This document shows, in pieces, positions 8,913-18,823 of a stretch of 33,024 nucleotides of DNA (position 1 is the first letter of the stretch; each line of letters opens with the position of its first letter). This DNA is from Coxiella endosymbiont of Ornithodoros maritimus. Its GTDB lineage: Bacteria; Pseudomonadota; Gammaproteobacteria; Coxiellales; Coxiellaceae. The notes under the pieces are model-generated. The model saw nothing but the letters and a program-made list of their open reading frames with translations. It was not told where the DNA came from and searched no databases. The stretch is from NCBI RefSeq assembly GCF_907164965.1, contig NZ_CAJRAM010000026.1, positions 1 to 33,024 of the forward strand, in the 5' to 3' direction. The position numbers and the translations under genes were made by a program.

Positions 8913-10254
8913 TCGTTTCTGCAAGCCTGTTTTCTGCTTTGAAAGGCAACGCTTTTTTTGCCCATTCTAAACTGTCTTTGACAATTTGTTCAGTATCAAG
9001 TTGGGTAAACCCCCCTTTTTTGAGCAATTGTTTGCCAGCGACCCACACATCGCTCACTTGCAGACGGTTAATGGCGTATACCAAATGAGAAAGCGGATTA
9101 GAAACAGGTTGGGTGAGAAAAGAACTTAAATCCACCGCAATGATATCGGCAAATTTTCTTGGCTCGAGTGAACCGATTTTATCTTCTAGCCCCAGCGCTT
9201 TGGCGCCATTGAGCGTCGCCATTTTCAACATTTCAGGGGCAGGTAAGTGCGTGGGGTCGAGGCCGGAAATTTTTGCCGTGAAAGAAGCCGTTCGCATTTC
9301 ACCGAATAAATCGAGGTCGTTATTGCTCGCCGCACCGTCAGTGCCAATCGCTACGTTAACGCCGGCATTTACCAATTTTGCAATAGGGGCAATGCCGCTA
9401 CTCAATTTTAAATTAGATTCGGGACAGTGAACGATATTCGTTTGAGTATCTGCAACTAATTTAATTTCTTCCGAAGTTAACTGCGTCATATGCACAGCTA
9501 TAAGCCGTTGTGACAGCAACCCTAAATCGTGTAAATGGGCGAGCGGTCTTTTTCCATAGGTTTTTAAGCCTTGTTCAATCTCTAGCTTCGTTTCATGAAG
9601 GTGTATATGAATGGGTAGGTCGTAGTATTCAGCTAATTTTTTAATTTCCTTAAAGGCGGTGTCACTGACCGTATAAGGGGCATGAGGGGCAAGCGCCCAG
9701 GTGATCAGCGAATGATTTTCTGCTTTTTCCAATGTTTCTTCGGCGCGCGCTAAATAAGCTTTTTCGTCACTGGCCCATTCCGTGGGAACGCTCATTATTA
9801 CGACTCCGATAAGCGCCCGCATACCAGCTTCACTGGCGGCTTTGGCGATCGTATCGTAGAAAAAATAATGATCGTTGAAACAAGTCGTACCACCGCGTAA
9901 CATTTCAGCAATAGCAAGCTGCGCCCCAGCCCGAACGGATTCAGCATTAATAAGGGCTTTTTCAGCCGGCCAGATGTGGTTTTGCAACCAATCCAGCAAT
10001 TGCAAATCGTCAGCCAAACCCCGAAAGAGGTTCATCGGAGTGTGGGTATGAGCATTAACCAATCCCGGTAGGACAACATGATCGTTAAGTTCGAGACGCT
10101 GATCGGCTGTGTATTTTTTGTTAGCTTCAGCCTGCGGAAGAAGATCAACAATGTATTCATCGCGCACAGCTACTGCGAAATTTTCTAGAATTTGATTAGC
10201 TGGAGCGATGGGAAGAAGCCAGCGCGCATTAATAAGCAGATTAACATTTTCCAT
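8899..10254 (-). CDS. mtaD: 5-methylthioadenosine/S-adenosylhomocysteine deaminase (amidohydrolase)
   Basis: From ATG 10254 this is a 451-residue amidohydrolase. NAHTHTPMNLFRG holds the first two metal His ligands (His69, His71). HIHLHET, HMTQLTSEE and GTDGAASNNDLDLFGEM supply the other metal ligands, the last giving the catalytic Asp. These are the MtaD/SsnA/TrzA-type deaminase motifs. The enzyme most likely deaminates methylthioadenosine or S-adenosylhomocysteine. Older annotations of such proteins as chlorohydrolases should not be trusted. An in-frame extension to 10347 exists, but the conserved start (MENVNLLINARWLLP) and an upstream AGAGGG favour 10254. It runs into mvaB with a short overlap. 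Confidence 0.88.
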   Translation of the reverse strand: MENVNLLINARWLLPIAPANQILENFAVAVRDEYIVDLLPQAEANKKYTADQRLELNDHVVLPGLVNAHTHTPMNLFRGLADDLQLLDWLQNHIWPAEKALINAESVRAGAQLAIAEMLRGGTTCFNDHYFFYDTIAKAASEAGMRALIGVVIMSVPTEWASDEKAYLARAEETLEKAENHSLITWALAPHAPYTVSDTAFKEIKKLAEYYDLPIHIHLHETKLEIEQGLKTYGKRPLAHLHDLGLLSQRLIAVHMTQLTSEEIKLVADTQTNIVHCPESNLKLSSGIAPIAKLVNAGVNVAIGTDGAASNNDLDLFGEMRTASFTAKISGLDPTHLPAPEMLKMATLNGAKALGLEDKIGSLEPRKFADIIAVDLSSFLTQPVSNPLSHLVYAINRLQVSDVWVAGKQLLKKGGFTQLDTEQIVKDSLEWAKKALPFKAENRLAETNAIT

Positions 10255-10417
10255 AAAAACCCTCTGTTTCAGATAAACAGGCATATTAATGGAAAGCCTA
10301 GCTTGGAGTCTAGCGGCGGGCACGGCAATCAGGCAAAGCTTAAGCAAGGGGTACTTTTTTAATGTTCCTTGTTTTGGTTGGTAAGATTTTTTAAATAATA
10401 GAGATAAGGAATAGCAA

Positions 10418-10490
10418 GTAGCCCGTATAAAGCGAAGCGAAATACGGGGAAATAGTGTGCGATTCCTGTATTCCGCTTCACTTCATGTAA
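10418..10490 (+). repeat. Dispersed palindromic repeat, copy 2
   Basis: The left arm GTAGCCCGTATAAAGCGAAG then CGAAATACGGGG faces the imperfect right arm CCTGTATTCCGCTTCACTTC then ATGTAA across a 10-15 base loop. Transcribed, this would form a long imperfect hairpin. Copy 1 at 2908-2985 shares the core. No transposase is encoded. Confidence 0.72.
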
Positions 10491-10497
10491 TTAAATA

Positions 10498-10675
10498 CTA
10501 CTCTCTTGACTTTCCGTTTGAGCAACACATAGCCTGTGCGCGTTTTAGTACGTCAGTAATCCAATCATAACGATCAGATTTTAAAACCCTCAATCTAAGT
10601 TTTCAGAAGCTTAAGAAATGATTTAATCTCTTCTGGGCTCGATAAGTCTTTGCCATTCATTTTTGCTGACACCAT
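10498..10675 (-). pseudogene. Unidentified gene scrap
   Basis: On the minus strand, an ATG at 10675 opens MVSAKMNGKDLSSPEEIKSF then LKLLKT before a stop at 10595-10597. After one frame change, LRVLKSDRYDWITDVLKRAQ then AMCCSNGKSRE runs to a stop at 10498-10500. The two pieces read like consecutive parts of one protein, but I do not recognise the family. The rest of the 10255-10887 gap holds the palindrome at 10418-10490, a GC-rich run near 10760 and the gyrA promoter region, with no other gene visible. Confidence 0.35.
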
Positions 10676-10820
10676 TGCTTAATAATGAACGACCGCCCCT
10701 AAGAGCCAAACCTTAACTCAGTTTCAGCCTCACCTTGCGGTAGAATCCAATAGCTGGTCGGGGGGGGCCCTTGTCTTGCATTGGGTAAGACGGGAGCTCC
10801 CATCCTTGTCTTCAATATGA

Positions 10821-10826
10821 TATAAT
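10821..10826 (+). promoter_or_regulatory. Candidate -10 box for gyrA
   Basis: A perfect TATAAT lies 62 bases before the gyrA start, inside an AT-rich stretch. No good -35 hexamer is found at 16-18 bases upstream. GyrA promoters are often supercoiling-sensitive, but nothing here proves it. Confidence 0.4.
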
Positions 10827-10887
10827 ATTCGATCTTAATTAAATCAGTAATTCATTGTTTTAATGATTAAAATAGAGGAAGTTGGTC

Positions 10888-13434
10888 ATGGGGGGGGCGG
10901 CGCACGAAATTATTCCAATTACCATTGAAGAAGAACTCAAGCAATCGTATCTCGATTATGCGATGAGTGTTATTGTAGGGCGCGCGCTGCCCGATGTGCG
11001 TGACGGGCTAAAACCAGTGCACCGGCGTGTGCTATACGCCATGAGTGAATTAGGCAATGATTGGAATAAGCCGAATAAAAAATCCGCCCGGATTGTCGGG
11101 GATGTAATTGGTAAATACCATCCGCATGGTGATGTTGCTGTTTATGACACGATTGTTCGGATGGCCCAGCCTTTTAGCTTGCGGTATTTGCTGATCGATG
11201 GTCAAGGAAACTTTGGTTCTGTAGATGGTGATGCGCCGGCAGCCATGCGTTACACCGAGATTCGATTATCCCGCTTTGCACATGCTTTGATGGCCGACCT
11301 TGATAAGGAAACGGTCGATTTTGCCCCCAATTACGATGAAACGGAAATGGCCCCCGCGGTCCTCCCGACGCGAGTTCCAAATCTGCTGATTAACGGGGCT
11401 TCCGGTATTGCAGTGGGAATGGCTACTAATATTCCTCCTCATAATTTAAATGAAATTATCAATGCGAGTTTGGCATTAATTGAAAATCCTGACTTAAATG
11501 TCGAAGAATTAATGCGCCATGTTCCTGCTCCGGATTTTCCAACGGCAGGCATCATCAATGGCCGTAACGGTATTGTCCAAGCCTATAAAACTGGGCGCGG
11601 TCGAATTTATGTGCGTGCGAAAACCGAAATTGAAACCACAAAAAGCGGACGATCGCTGATTATTGTGCACGAGTTACCTTATCAAGTTAACAAAGCGCGT
11701 TTATTAGAAAAAATCGGTGAGTTAGTTCGTGAAAAACGCATTGAAGGTATTTCGGGGTTACGGGATGAATCCGATAAATGCGGTATGCGCATGGTAATCG
11801 AGGTTGGCCGGGGAGATAACGCCGAAATTGTGCTCAACAATTTATATGCGCAAACGCAACTTCAAACCGTGTTTGGAATTAATATGGTGGCGCTGGATAA
11901 CGGTCAACCGCGTGTTTTAAATTTAAAACAATTATTAAGCGCTTTTTTGCAGCACCGCCGCGAAGTAGTGACTCGAAGGACCCTTTTTGAATTGCGAAAA
12001 GCACGAGAAAGAGCACATATTTTAGAAGGATTAGGTGTTGCGTTAGTCAACATTGACGAAGTGATTGTACTCATTAAAAAGGCGAAAACTCCAGCCATTG
12101 CCAAAGAAAATTTATTAGCGCAAGCTTGGGAGTCGGGAGCCGTTGTTGATTTTTTGAAAAAAGCCGGCAGAGATCGAGCTCGGCCTGATGATTTAGCAGC
12201 AGAATTTGGACTGCGAAAAGAGGGTTATTACCTATCTCCCGCACAAGCGCAAGCGATTTTGGATTTGCGATTACATCGTTTGACCGGCCTTGAAACCGAT
12301 AAAATCCGAGAGGAATACATAGCGATTATCGACAAAATCGAAGAATTAATTGCAATCGTTTCTGAGTCTGATAAGTTACATGAGGTAATTCGAGAGGAAT
12401 TGATCGCTGTAAAAGAACAATTCGGTGATGAGCGGCGCACTGTAATTATTGATGATCATTCTGACTTAACACATGAAGATTTAATCCCTGAAGAACACAT
12501 GGTTGTAACCTTATCCTATGAAGGCTATATCAAATCGCAATCGTTGAGCAGTTATCAAGCGCAACATCGCGGTGGTCGCGGTAAATTGGCTGCTGCTGTA
12601 AAAGAACAGGATTTTGTAAAAAATATTTTAGTGGCCAATAGCCACGATACGATTTTATGCTTTTCAACTCAGGGAAAAGTTTATTGGCTTAAGGTTTATC
12701 AAGTGCCGCAAGGCAGCCGTGTAGCGCGCGGGCGACCGATCGTTAATTTATTGCCTCTCGTTAAAGACGAACAAATCTCTGCTATTTTGCCAATACGCGA
12801 ATATGACGGATCACATTTCGTTTTTATGGCCACCGCGCAAGGGGCCGTTAAAAAAGTATCTCTGGCTGAATTTTCACAACCGCGTATGAAAGGTAAAATT
12901 GCTTTGGCCCTAAATGAAGGCGATCGTTTAGTGGGTGTTGACATTACCGATGGAAAAAAAGAAATTATGTTGGTGACCGACGCCGGAAAAGCCATTCGTT
13001 TTCACGAAAAGGAAGTCCGCGAAATGGGTCGTTCAGCACGAGGCGTTCGTGGCATTGGACTAAAAGCCAAACAAAATGTTATTGCGTTAATTGTTGTAAA
13101 ACCTAAAGGGAATATATTGACGGCCACCGTGCACGGTTACGGTCAGCGTACTGCATTGGATGATTATCGCTCTACCGGTCGAGGCGGGCAGGGCGTGATG
13201 GCGATACGGATTAACTTCCGTAATGGAAAGGTGGTTTCCGCTGCGCAGGTGTTTGATGACGACGATGTATTGCTCATTAGTGATAAAGGAACGTTAGTGC
13301 GAACCCGTGTGAACGAAATTTCGCAAATGGGGCGCAATACCCAAGGCGTGCGATTGATTCAACTTTCACAAGATGAGTCATTAGTGGGTATGGAAGCGAT
13401 TTCGTCAGAATTGATTAAAGAACCCTTTCTCTAA
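10888..13434 (+). CDS. gyrA: DNA gyrase subunit A
   Basis: An intact 848-residue type IIA topoisomerase subunit. The N-terminus aligns with E. coli without gaps: the catalytic Tyr is Tyr122 ([11 protein letters not shown]). The quinolone pocket reads [10 protein letters not shown], so position 83 is Val (codon 11134-11136) where E. coli has Ser, and position 87 is Asp. The C-terminal beta-pinwheel carries the GyrA box HRGGRGK near residues 555-565. With GyrB it introduces negative supercoils using ATP. I chose ATG 10888 over TTG 10882 because a GAGGAA site sits seven bases upstream. A run of eight G begins in the start codon. The last codons run into a repeat-like palindrome. Confidence 0.98.
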   Translation: MGGAAHEIIPITIEEELKQSYLDYAMSVIVGRALPDVRDGLKPVHRRVLYAMSELGNDWNKPNKKSARIVGDVIGKYHPHGDVAVYDTIVRMAQPFSLRYLLIDGQGNFGSVDGDAPAAMRYTEIRLSRFAHALMADLDKETVDFAPNYDETEMAPAVLPTRVPNLLINGASGIAVGMATNIPPHNLNEIINASLALIENPDLNVEELMRHVPAPDFPTAGIINGRNGIVQAYKTGRGRIYVRAKTEIETTKSGRSLIIVHELPYQVNKARLLEKIGELVREKRIEGISGLRDESDKCGMRMVIEVGRGDNAEIVLNNLYAQTQLQTVFGINMVALDNGQPRVLNLKQLLSAFLQHRREVVTRRTLFELRKARERAHILEGLGVALVNIDEVIVLIKKAKTPAIAKENLLAQAWESGAVVDFLKKAGRDRARPDDLAAEFGLRKEGYYLSPAQAQAILDLRLHRLTGLETDKIREEYIAIIDKIEELIAIVSESDKLHEVIREELIAVKEQFGDERRTVIIDDHSDLTHEDLIPEEHMVVTLSYEGYIKSQSLSSYQAQHRGGRGKLAAAVKEQDFVKNILVANSHDTILCFSTQGKVYWLKVYQVPQGSRVARGRPIVNLLPLVKDEQISAILPIREYDGSHFVFMATAQGAVKKVSLAEFSQPRMKGKIALALNEGDRLVGVDITDGKKEIMLVTDAGKAIRFHEKEVREMGRSARGVRGIGLKAKQNVIALIVVKPKGNILTATVHGYGQRTALDDYRSTGRGGQGVMAIRINFRNGKVVSAAQVFDDDDVLLISDKGTLVRTRVNEISQMGRNTQGVRLIQLSQDESLVGMEAISSELIKEPFL

Positions 13435-13472
13435 CCCTCTCCGCTTGCAGGGGAGGAGCTTGGGAGGGGGCT
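13435..13472 (+). repeat. CCCTCTCC-type palindromic repeat, degenerate copy
   Basis: Directly after the gyrA stop, CCCTCTCC GCTTGCA GGGGAGG forms an imperfect stem-loop followed by CTTGGGAGGGGG. The same core occurs at 21149-21172 and 26513-26544, with a looser version near 18412-18440. It is a dispersed intergenic repeat, not a typical terminator, since no T run follows. Confidence 0.55.
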
Positions 13473-13496
13473 TAAATTTTTACCAGAAGGATTTTT

Positions 13497-14579
13497 ATGT
13501 CTCGCGTACACAATTTTTCAGCTGGTCCAGCAGCTATTCCCGAAGAAGTTTTGTTTACTGTGCGTGATGAATTATTGGATTGGCATGGCATTGGCATCTC
13601 TATTGCGGAAGTTTCCCATCGTGGTGAAGAGTTTATTGGAGTCGCTGAGAAAGCCGAGCGCGATTTGCGGGAATTGCTGGCTATTCCTGCATCCTATCAC
13701 ATCCTTTTTTTACAAGGGGGCTCCCGATTGCAATTCGCTATGGTGCCGATGAACTTGCTGGCTAATCATAAAAAAGCGGTTTATATTGATTCGGGTGTTT
13801 GGTCGAATCTCGCAACCCGAGAAGCAAAAAATTATTGCGACCCCTACTTGGCGACGACTGCGAAAGAACTCAATTACACAGGCATACCTGATCAAGCGAC
13901 ATGGTATATGCCTAATGAAGCTGCTTATTTCTATTATGTCGATAATGAAACGGTAAATGGCATTGAATTTCCTTTTATTCCTGACACCGATTTAACGTTG
14001 GTGTGCGACATGTCATCCAATTTGTTATCTCGACCGTTTGATGTTTCTCGTTACGGTTTGATTTTTGCTTGCGCCCAAAAAAACATGGGTCTGGCAGGGT
14101 TAACCATTGTTATCGTCCATGACGACTTATTAAAACGATCGCCTCTTCCGACAACGCCAAGCTATTTACAATATGCTTTACACGCGAAAGAACGTTCTTT
14201 CACAAATACACCGCCAACATTTGCCTGGTATCTAGCCGGCCTTATTTTTAAATGGATAAAAAACCAAGGCGGTGTAGCGGTGTTAGCGGAGCGCAATCAA
14301 CGAAAAGCCTCTAAGCTCTATGAATTTATTGATAAGAGTAATTTTTTTGACAATCCTATTAATCCCACTTACCGTTCACGAATGAACGTTATTTTTAGAT
14401 TAGCTGATGAAAGATTGAATTTGCTCTTTTTAAAAGAAGCAACGGAAAATGGATTGGCTAATTTAAAAGGTCATCGTCTTTTAGGCGGCATGCGCGCTAG
14501 TATTTACAATGCCATGCCAGAAGAAGGCGTTGATGCATTGATTAATTTTATGGGCCAATTCGAAAAGCGGCACGGTTAA
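13497..14579 (+). CDS. serC: Phosphoserine aminotransferase
   Basis: An intact 360-residue SerC. It starts VHNFSAGPAAIPEEVL, the family signature, and continues with SIAEVSHRG (35-43), FLQGGSRLQFAMVPMNL and DMSSNLLSRPFD. Lys195 in ACAQKNMGLAGL is the PLP Schiff-base residue. SerC makes O-phosphoserine from 3-phosphohydroxypyruvate in serine synthesis and also acts in the deoxyxylulose-dependent pyridoxal phosphate route. The gene ends five bases before aroA, as in the serC-aroA operon of many gammaproteobacteria. One small oddity is SR where many members have GG(A/T) after FLQGG. Confidence 0.96.
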   Translation: MSRVHNFSAGPAAIPEEVLFTVRDELLDWHGIGISIAEVSHRGEEFIGVAEKAERDLRELLAIPASYHILFLQGGSRLQFAMVPMNLLANHKKAVYIDSGVWSNLATREAKNYCDPYLATTAKELNYTGIPDQATWYMPNEAAYFYYVDNETVNGIEFPFIPDTDLTLVCDMSSNLLSRPFDVSRYGLIFACAQKNMGLAGLTIVIVHDDLLKRSPLPTTPSYLQYALHAKERSFTNTPPTFAWYLAGLIFKWIKNQGGVAVLAERNQRKASKLYEFIDKSNFFDNPINPTYRSRMNVIFRLADERLNLLFLKEATENGLANLKGHRLLGGMRASIYNAMPEEGVDALINFMGQFEKRHG

Positions 14580-14584
14580 ATTAG

Positions 14585-15913
14585 ATGGATTATCAAACTA
14601 TTCCTTCACAAGGCTTAAGCGGTGAAGTTTGTGTGCCCGGCGGCGATAAATCCATTTCACACCGCGCTGTGCTATTGGCGGCTATTTCGGAAGGGCAAAC
14701 ACAAGTTGAGGGTTTTTTAATGGGGGCTGATAACCTGGCAATGGTGAGTGCTCTTCAACAAATGGGCGCTTCTATTCAGGTTATTGAAGATGAAAATACT
14801 TTAGTGATTGAAGAGGTTGGCATGACAGGTCTCCAAGCGCCGCCCGAAGTTTTAGATTGCGCTAACTCGGGAACAGCTATTCGCTTATTGTCCGGGCTGC
14901 TAACCGGACAACCTTTTAATGCTGTATTGACAGGAGATTCGTCTTTACAGCGCCGTCCGATGGAACGCATCATTGATCCTTTGACTTTAATGGGTGCAAA
15001 AATCGACTCAACAGGTGACGTCCCCCCACTAAAAATTTATGGAAATCCACGGCTAACTGGAATTCACTATCAGCTTCCTATGGCAAGCGCACAGGTGAAA
15101 TCCTGCTTGTTATTAGCGGGATTGTATGCAGAGGGAAAAACATGCATTACAGAACCCGCCCCTTCGCGCGATCACACCGAACGATTACTGAAACATTTTC
15201 ATTACACTCTACAAAAAGACAAGCAGAGTATTTGTGTTAGTGGTGGCGGAAAGTTAAAGGCTAACGATATCTTGATACCAGGTGATATTTCATCCGCCGC
15301 TTTTTTTATAGTGGTGGCCACGATCACACCGGACTCTACTATTCGCTTATGCCGGGTGGGCCTTAACCCAACACGATTAGGTGTGATTAATTTATTAAAA
15401 ATGATGGGTGCAGATATTAAAGTTACTTATTACACCAAAAACCAAAAAAAAAAACGAGGAACCAATAGGGGATATCACAATGCGACACGCAAGGTTAAAA
15501 GGTATTGATATCCCGCCAGATGAAGTGCCATTAACCATCGATGAATTTCCTGTTTTGTTTATTGCTGCGGCGGTCGCTCACGGGAAAACGGTCTTACGTG
15601 GCGCCGCCGAGTTACGAGTCAAAGAAACCGACCGTATCGCGGTGATGGTAGATGGGTTACAAAAATTGGGTATAGCAGCAGAGTCTTTACCAGATGGTGT
15701 GATTATCAAAGGAGGAACGCTGGAAGGTGGGGAGGTTAATAGTTACGATGACCACCACATTGCGATGGCATTTGCGGTTGCGGGGACCTTGGGAAAGGCC
15801 CTGTCAAAATTCGCAATTCTGATAACGTAAAGACATCGTTTCCCAATTTTGTTAAGTTAGCAAACGAGATAGGAATGAATGTTAAAGGCGTAAGGGAGAG
15901 AGGTGGTTTTTAA
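14585..15913 (+). pseudogene. aroA: EPSP synthase pseudogene (two opposite frameshifts)
   Basis: The N-terminal 280 or so codons are clean, with [30 protein letters not shown] and [17 protein letters not shown]. The frame is lost in a run of eleven A (about 15443-15453); ten would continue into [20 protein letters not shown] and [13 protein letters not shown] second break lies at GGG 15791-15793, where one more G would lead into [19 protein letters not shown] and the natural end ERGGF at 15911-15913. The two shifts cancel, but the segment between them is read wrongly and a stop occurs at 15508, giving 307 residues. EPSP synthase makes 5-enolpyruvylshikimate-3-phosphate, the step before chorismate. 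The stop touches the cmk start codon, so transcription to cmk is kept. Confidence 0.9.
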
Positions 15914-16627
15914 ATGAACGCTCGACAAAAACCAGCACCTGTTATTACCATTGATGGACCCTCAGGTTCTGGTAAAGGGACGATTGCTTTGCGAGTCGCC
16001 CAAACGTTGAACTGGTATCTCTTGGATAGTGGAATTATTTATCGTGCCGTCGCGTGGGCAATGGCGCATTACAAAGTTCCGCTGGAGGATTCCGCCGGGT
16101 TGGCACGCCTTTTAAAACGGGTTCAGATTAGCATTGAAAATCGGATATTGGGTAAAAAGGCCAAAATAAGTTGCGATGGTCACGATATTACTTTAGCGAT
16201 CCGCCCTGAGGAGTGTGGCGCATTAGCTTCTAGGACTTCTGCTTTATCTATCGTGCGCGAGGCGGTTCTCCAGTACCAACGTGATTTTCGTCAGCGTCCT
16301 GGCTTGGTAGCCGATGGTCGGGATATGGGAACGGTAGTTTTTCCTGATGCTGTCTTAAAATTTTATTTTGATGCAGACTCACAGCAACGGGCCTATAGGC
16401 GTTGTAAGGAGTTGCAAGACCGGGGGATTAATGTTAGGCTCCCCGACATCCAGGAAGATTTGGAGGAGCGCGATCGTCGTGATGTTACTCGCTCTATTTC
16501 TCCAACGAAGCCTGCAGAAGATGCTGTAATTATCGATACAACTTATTTAAGTATCGAAGCAGTTTTCGCGACGGTCATGAAGCATGTCCGACAGCGCGGA
16601 TTGGCCAACGTAGCCAATGGAAAATAG
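15914..16627 (+). CDS. cmk: Cytidylate kinase
   Basis: A 237-residue nucleoside monophosphate kinase with P-loop GPSGSGKGT at 15-23. The sequence YLLDSGIIYRAVAW and GRDMGTVVFPDA are the CMP-binding and NMP-domain signatures, and RRDVTRS and EDAVIIDTTYLSIEAV complete the lid and C-terminal parts. It phosphorylates CMP and dCMP from ATP in the cytosol. The start codon directly follows the aroA stop and an AGGGAGAGAGG site lies about ten bases before it. The usual serC-aroA-cmk-rpsA order is kept. Confidence 0.96.
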   Translation: MNARQKPAPVITIDGPSGSGKGTIALRVAQTLNWYLLDSGIIYRAVAWAMAHYKVPLEDSAGLARLLKRVQISIENRILGKKAKISCDGHDITLAIRPEECGALASRTSALSIVREAVLQYQRDFRQRPGLVADGRDMGTVVFPDAVLKFYFDADSQQRAYRRCKELQDRGINVRLPDIQEDLEERDRRDVTRSISPTKPAEDAVIIDTTYLSIEAVFATVMKHVRQRGLANVANGK

Positions 16628-16629
16628 GT

Positions 16630-16651
16630 CTTATTTGCGATAGCAGATAAG
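16630..16651 (+). promoter_or_regulatory. Hairpin in the cmk-rpsA spacer
   Basis: CTTATTTGC and GCAGATAAG form a 9-base-pair stem with one G-U pair and a four-base loop, three bases after the cmk stop codon. There is no T run, so it is more likely an RNA-processing or S1-leader structure than a terminator. Function is a guess. Confidence 0.3.
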
Positions 16652-16717
16652 GAAGTACAAACAGACCTTAACCCGTATCTTTATTGATATGGTTTTTAAC
16701 CTAATGTGTCTAACTAC

Positions 16718-18373
16718 ATGAGTGAAACCTTTGCTGAATTATTTGAAAAAAGCTTAACGGAAACCGACTTACGTCCTGGGGCCTTGGTCAAAGCTACTGT
16801 TGTTGAAGTCCGTCCCGACCGCGTCATTGTCAATGCCGGACTTAAATCCGAGGGGATTATTCCCGTTTCCGAATTTCGTAATGAAGAACCCCACGTAGGT
16901 GATGAATTTTTTGTTGTCATCGAGGCTTCCGATAATGGTTTTGGTGAAACCCGTCTCTCGCGTGAAAAAGCGCGACGCGCTAAAGCGTGGAGCGAGCTCG
17001 AAAAGGCTTACAAAGCGGGTGAGATGGTGAAAGGGGTCATTATTGAGCGTGTAAAAGGTGGTTTTACCGTGGATTTAAACTCCGTTCGCGCTTTTTTGCC
17101 GGGGTCGTTGGTGGATGTAAAACCTGTTCGCGATCCGGGCTATTTAGAAGATAAAAAAATCGATTTTAAAATCATTAAGATGGATCAACGCCGAAATAAC
17201 GTAGTGGTTTCGCGCCGTGCCGTAATGGAAGCGGAAACCAGCGCAGAACGTCAAGCGCGTCTTGAAGAATTGCAAGAAGGCCAAGAAATTAAAGGGGTGA
17301 TCAAAAACATCACCGATTACGGGGCTTTCGTTGATTTAGGTGGAGTAGACGGTCTATTGCACATCACTGATATGGCTTGGGGGCGTGTCAAACACCCGAG
17401 CGATCTTCTTAATGTTGGGGACGAAGTACACGTTAAAGTCCTCAAATTCGACCGTGATAAAAAGCGTGTTTCTTTAGGAATGAAACAATTGGCCGACGAT
17501 CCGTGGGCGAAGATTGAACGTCGTTACCCCGTCAATTCTCGTGTATTTGGAAAAGTGACCAATATTACGGATTATGGCTGCTTCGTTAAATTGGAAGAAG
17601 GCATTGAAGGATTGGTCCACACTTCTGAATTGGATTGGACAAAAAAAAATATCCACCCCAGTAAGGTAGTCCAGTCAGGTGAAGAGGTTGAGGTGATGGT
17701 CCTTGAAATTGACGAGGAACGCCGTCGTATATCTTTAGGCATCAAACAATGCAAGCAGAACCCATGGCAAGAATTTGCAGAAAAACACGAAAAAGGTGAG
17801 AAAATTACGTGCAAAGTTCGATCAATCACCGACTTTGGAATGTTCATCGGATTAGAAGGTGATATCGATGGACTTGTCCACTTGTCCGATATCTCGTGGA
17901 CAGAAAGTGGTGAAGAAGCCATTCGTAACTATAAGAAAGGCGATGAAGTGCAAGCCGTTATTCTGGCAATTGACCCAGAACGTGAACGAATTTCTTTGGG
18001 GATCAAACAACTGGAAGATGATCCTTTCATGGAATTCGTAGAAAGTTATGACAAAGACGCTGTGATTCAGGCTAAAGTTAAGGAAGTGGAAAGCAAACAG
18101 GCCGTCTTAGAGCTTTCGGATCAGGTATTGGGTCAAATGCGGTTAGCAGATTACACTTATGACCACGTAAAAGATTTAACACAAGAGCTGAACGTGGGTG
18201 ACGAAGTGGCTGTTAAAATTGTTAACGTTGATCGTAAGAATCGACTTATCAATATCTCGCATAAAGCTGTAGAAGATCGCTCGGAAAAGGGAACCCGCAC
18301 TGTATCCGACGTGCCAACGAAAACCACGTTAGGCGACTTACTCAAGGAGAAAATCCAGAGTAAAGACGAATAG
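16718..18373 (+). CDS. rpsA: 30S ribosomal protein S1
   Basis: A 551-residue S1 with six OB-fold S1 repeats, close to the 557 residues of E. coli. Clear repeat signatures include [20 protein letters not shown] with [29 protein letters not shown] with [10 protein letters not shown], and [20 protein letters not shown] with [11 protein letters not shown]1 docks mRNA on the small subunit. I start at ATG 16718 because [13 protein letters not shown] matches the usual N-terminus; GTG 16706 is in frame and adds four residues. It follows cmk and is closed by an intrinsic terminator. No lesion is present. Confidence 0.97.
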   Translation: MSETFAELFEKSLTETDLRPGALVKATVVEVRPDRVIVNAGLKSEGIIPVSEFRNEEPHVGDEFFVVIEASDNGFGETRLSREKARRAKAWSELEKAYKAGEMVKGVIIERVKGGFTVDLNSVRAFLPGSLVDVKPVRDPGYLEDKKIDFKIIKMDQRRNNVVVSRRAVMEAETSAERQARLEELQEGQEIKGVIKNITDYGAFVDLGGVDGLLHITDMAWGRVKHPSDLLNVGDEVHVKVLKFDRDKKRVSLGMKQLADDPWAKIERRYPVNSRVFGKVTNITDYGCFVKLEEGIEGLVHTSELDWTKKNIHPSKVVQSGEEVEVMVLEIDEERRRISLGIKQCKQNPWQEFAEKHEKGEKITCKVRSITDFGMFIGLEGDIDGLVHLSDISWTESGEEAIRNYKKGDEVQAVILAIDPERERISLGIKQLEDDPFMEFVESYDKDAVIQAKVKEVESKQAVLELSDQVLGQMRLADYTYDHVKDLTQELNVGDEVAVKIVNVDRKNRLINISHKAVEDRSEKGTRTVSDVPTKTTLGDLLKEKIQSKDE

Positions 18374-18374
18374 T

Positions 18375-18406
18375 AAAAAATACCCGCTAGGCGCAGGTAT
18401 TTTTTT
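18375..18406 (+). terminator. Rho-independent terminator of rpsA
   Basis: AAAAATACC (18376-18384) and GGTATTTTT (18396-18404) form a perfect nine-pair stem with an 11-base loop running into seven T. It begins two bases after the rpsA stop. The flanking A and T runs make it potentially bidirectional. Confidence 0.88.
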
Positions 18407-18532
18407 GCTATCTCCTAGCCTCTCGCGCAAAGGGGGAGGGCCATAGTGGAAGGGTGGCGCTGAAGATTTATAATACTTTCCTTCCTTAGTGCAAACTAAA
18501 TTATTACTCATAACCACTAATAAGGGACGGCC

Positions 18533-18823
18533 ATGCGATATATTTTATATCTCTTCTGGACTTTTATTATTCTCTTGGGGATCACCTTTGCCGCGTTGAA
18601 TCCTCAAAAAGTAGCACTCAATTATTATTTGGATATAAAAACAGTCCAATTGCCATTGCTAATTTTAATAACATTATTGATCGGCGCAATTTTAGGTATT
18701 TTAGCGGTACTACCGGCCTTAATTAAGAGTAAGCACATCACCCGTCATCTTAAATCCAAAATAAAACAAATCGAAGCCGAACTGCGAAATTTACCAACGA
18801 TCCCCATCAAGGATGTTCATTGA
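18533..18823 (+). CDS. lapA: LapA (YciS/DUF1049) inner-membrane protein
   Basis: A 96-residue protein with two membrane segments, about residues 3-22 (ILYLFWTFIILLGITFAAL) and 41-65 (PLLILITLLIGAILGILAVL). The NPQKVALNYY linker and a basic, helical cytoplasmic tail follow. This is the LapA pattern. LapA and LapB act together in the inner membrane to control LpxC turnover and LPS assembly. The stop overlaps the lapB start in TGATG, so the two are translationally coupled. IhfB, which often sits between rpsA and lapA, is not present here. Confidence 0.9.
   Translation: MRYILYLFWTFIILLGITFAALNPQKVALNYYLDIKTVQLPLLILITLLIGAILGILAVLPALIKSKHITRHLKSKIKQIEAELRNLPTIPIKDVH

Noticed and set aside
10504-10690. 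Possible transposase in the gap before gyrA
   Set aside because: The pieces look coding but show no transposase motif, so they were listed only as an unidentified scrap.
10882-10900. Phase-variable G tract at the gyrA start
   Set aside because: Eight G right after ATG could slip, but gyrA is essential and phase variation would be lethal. No support for a switch.
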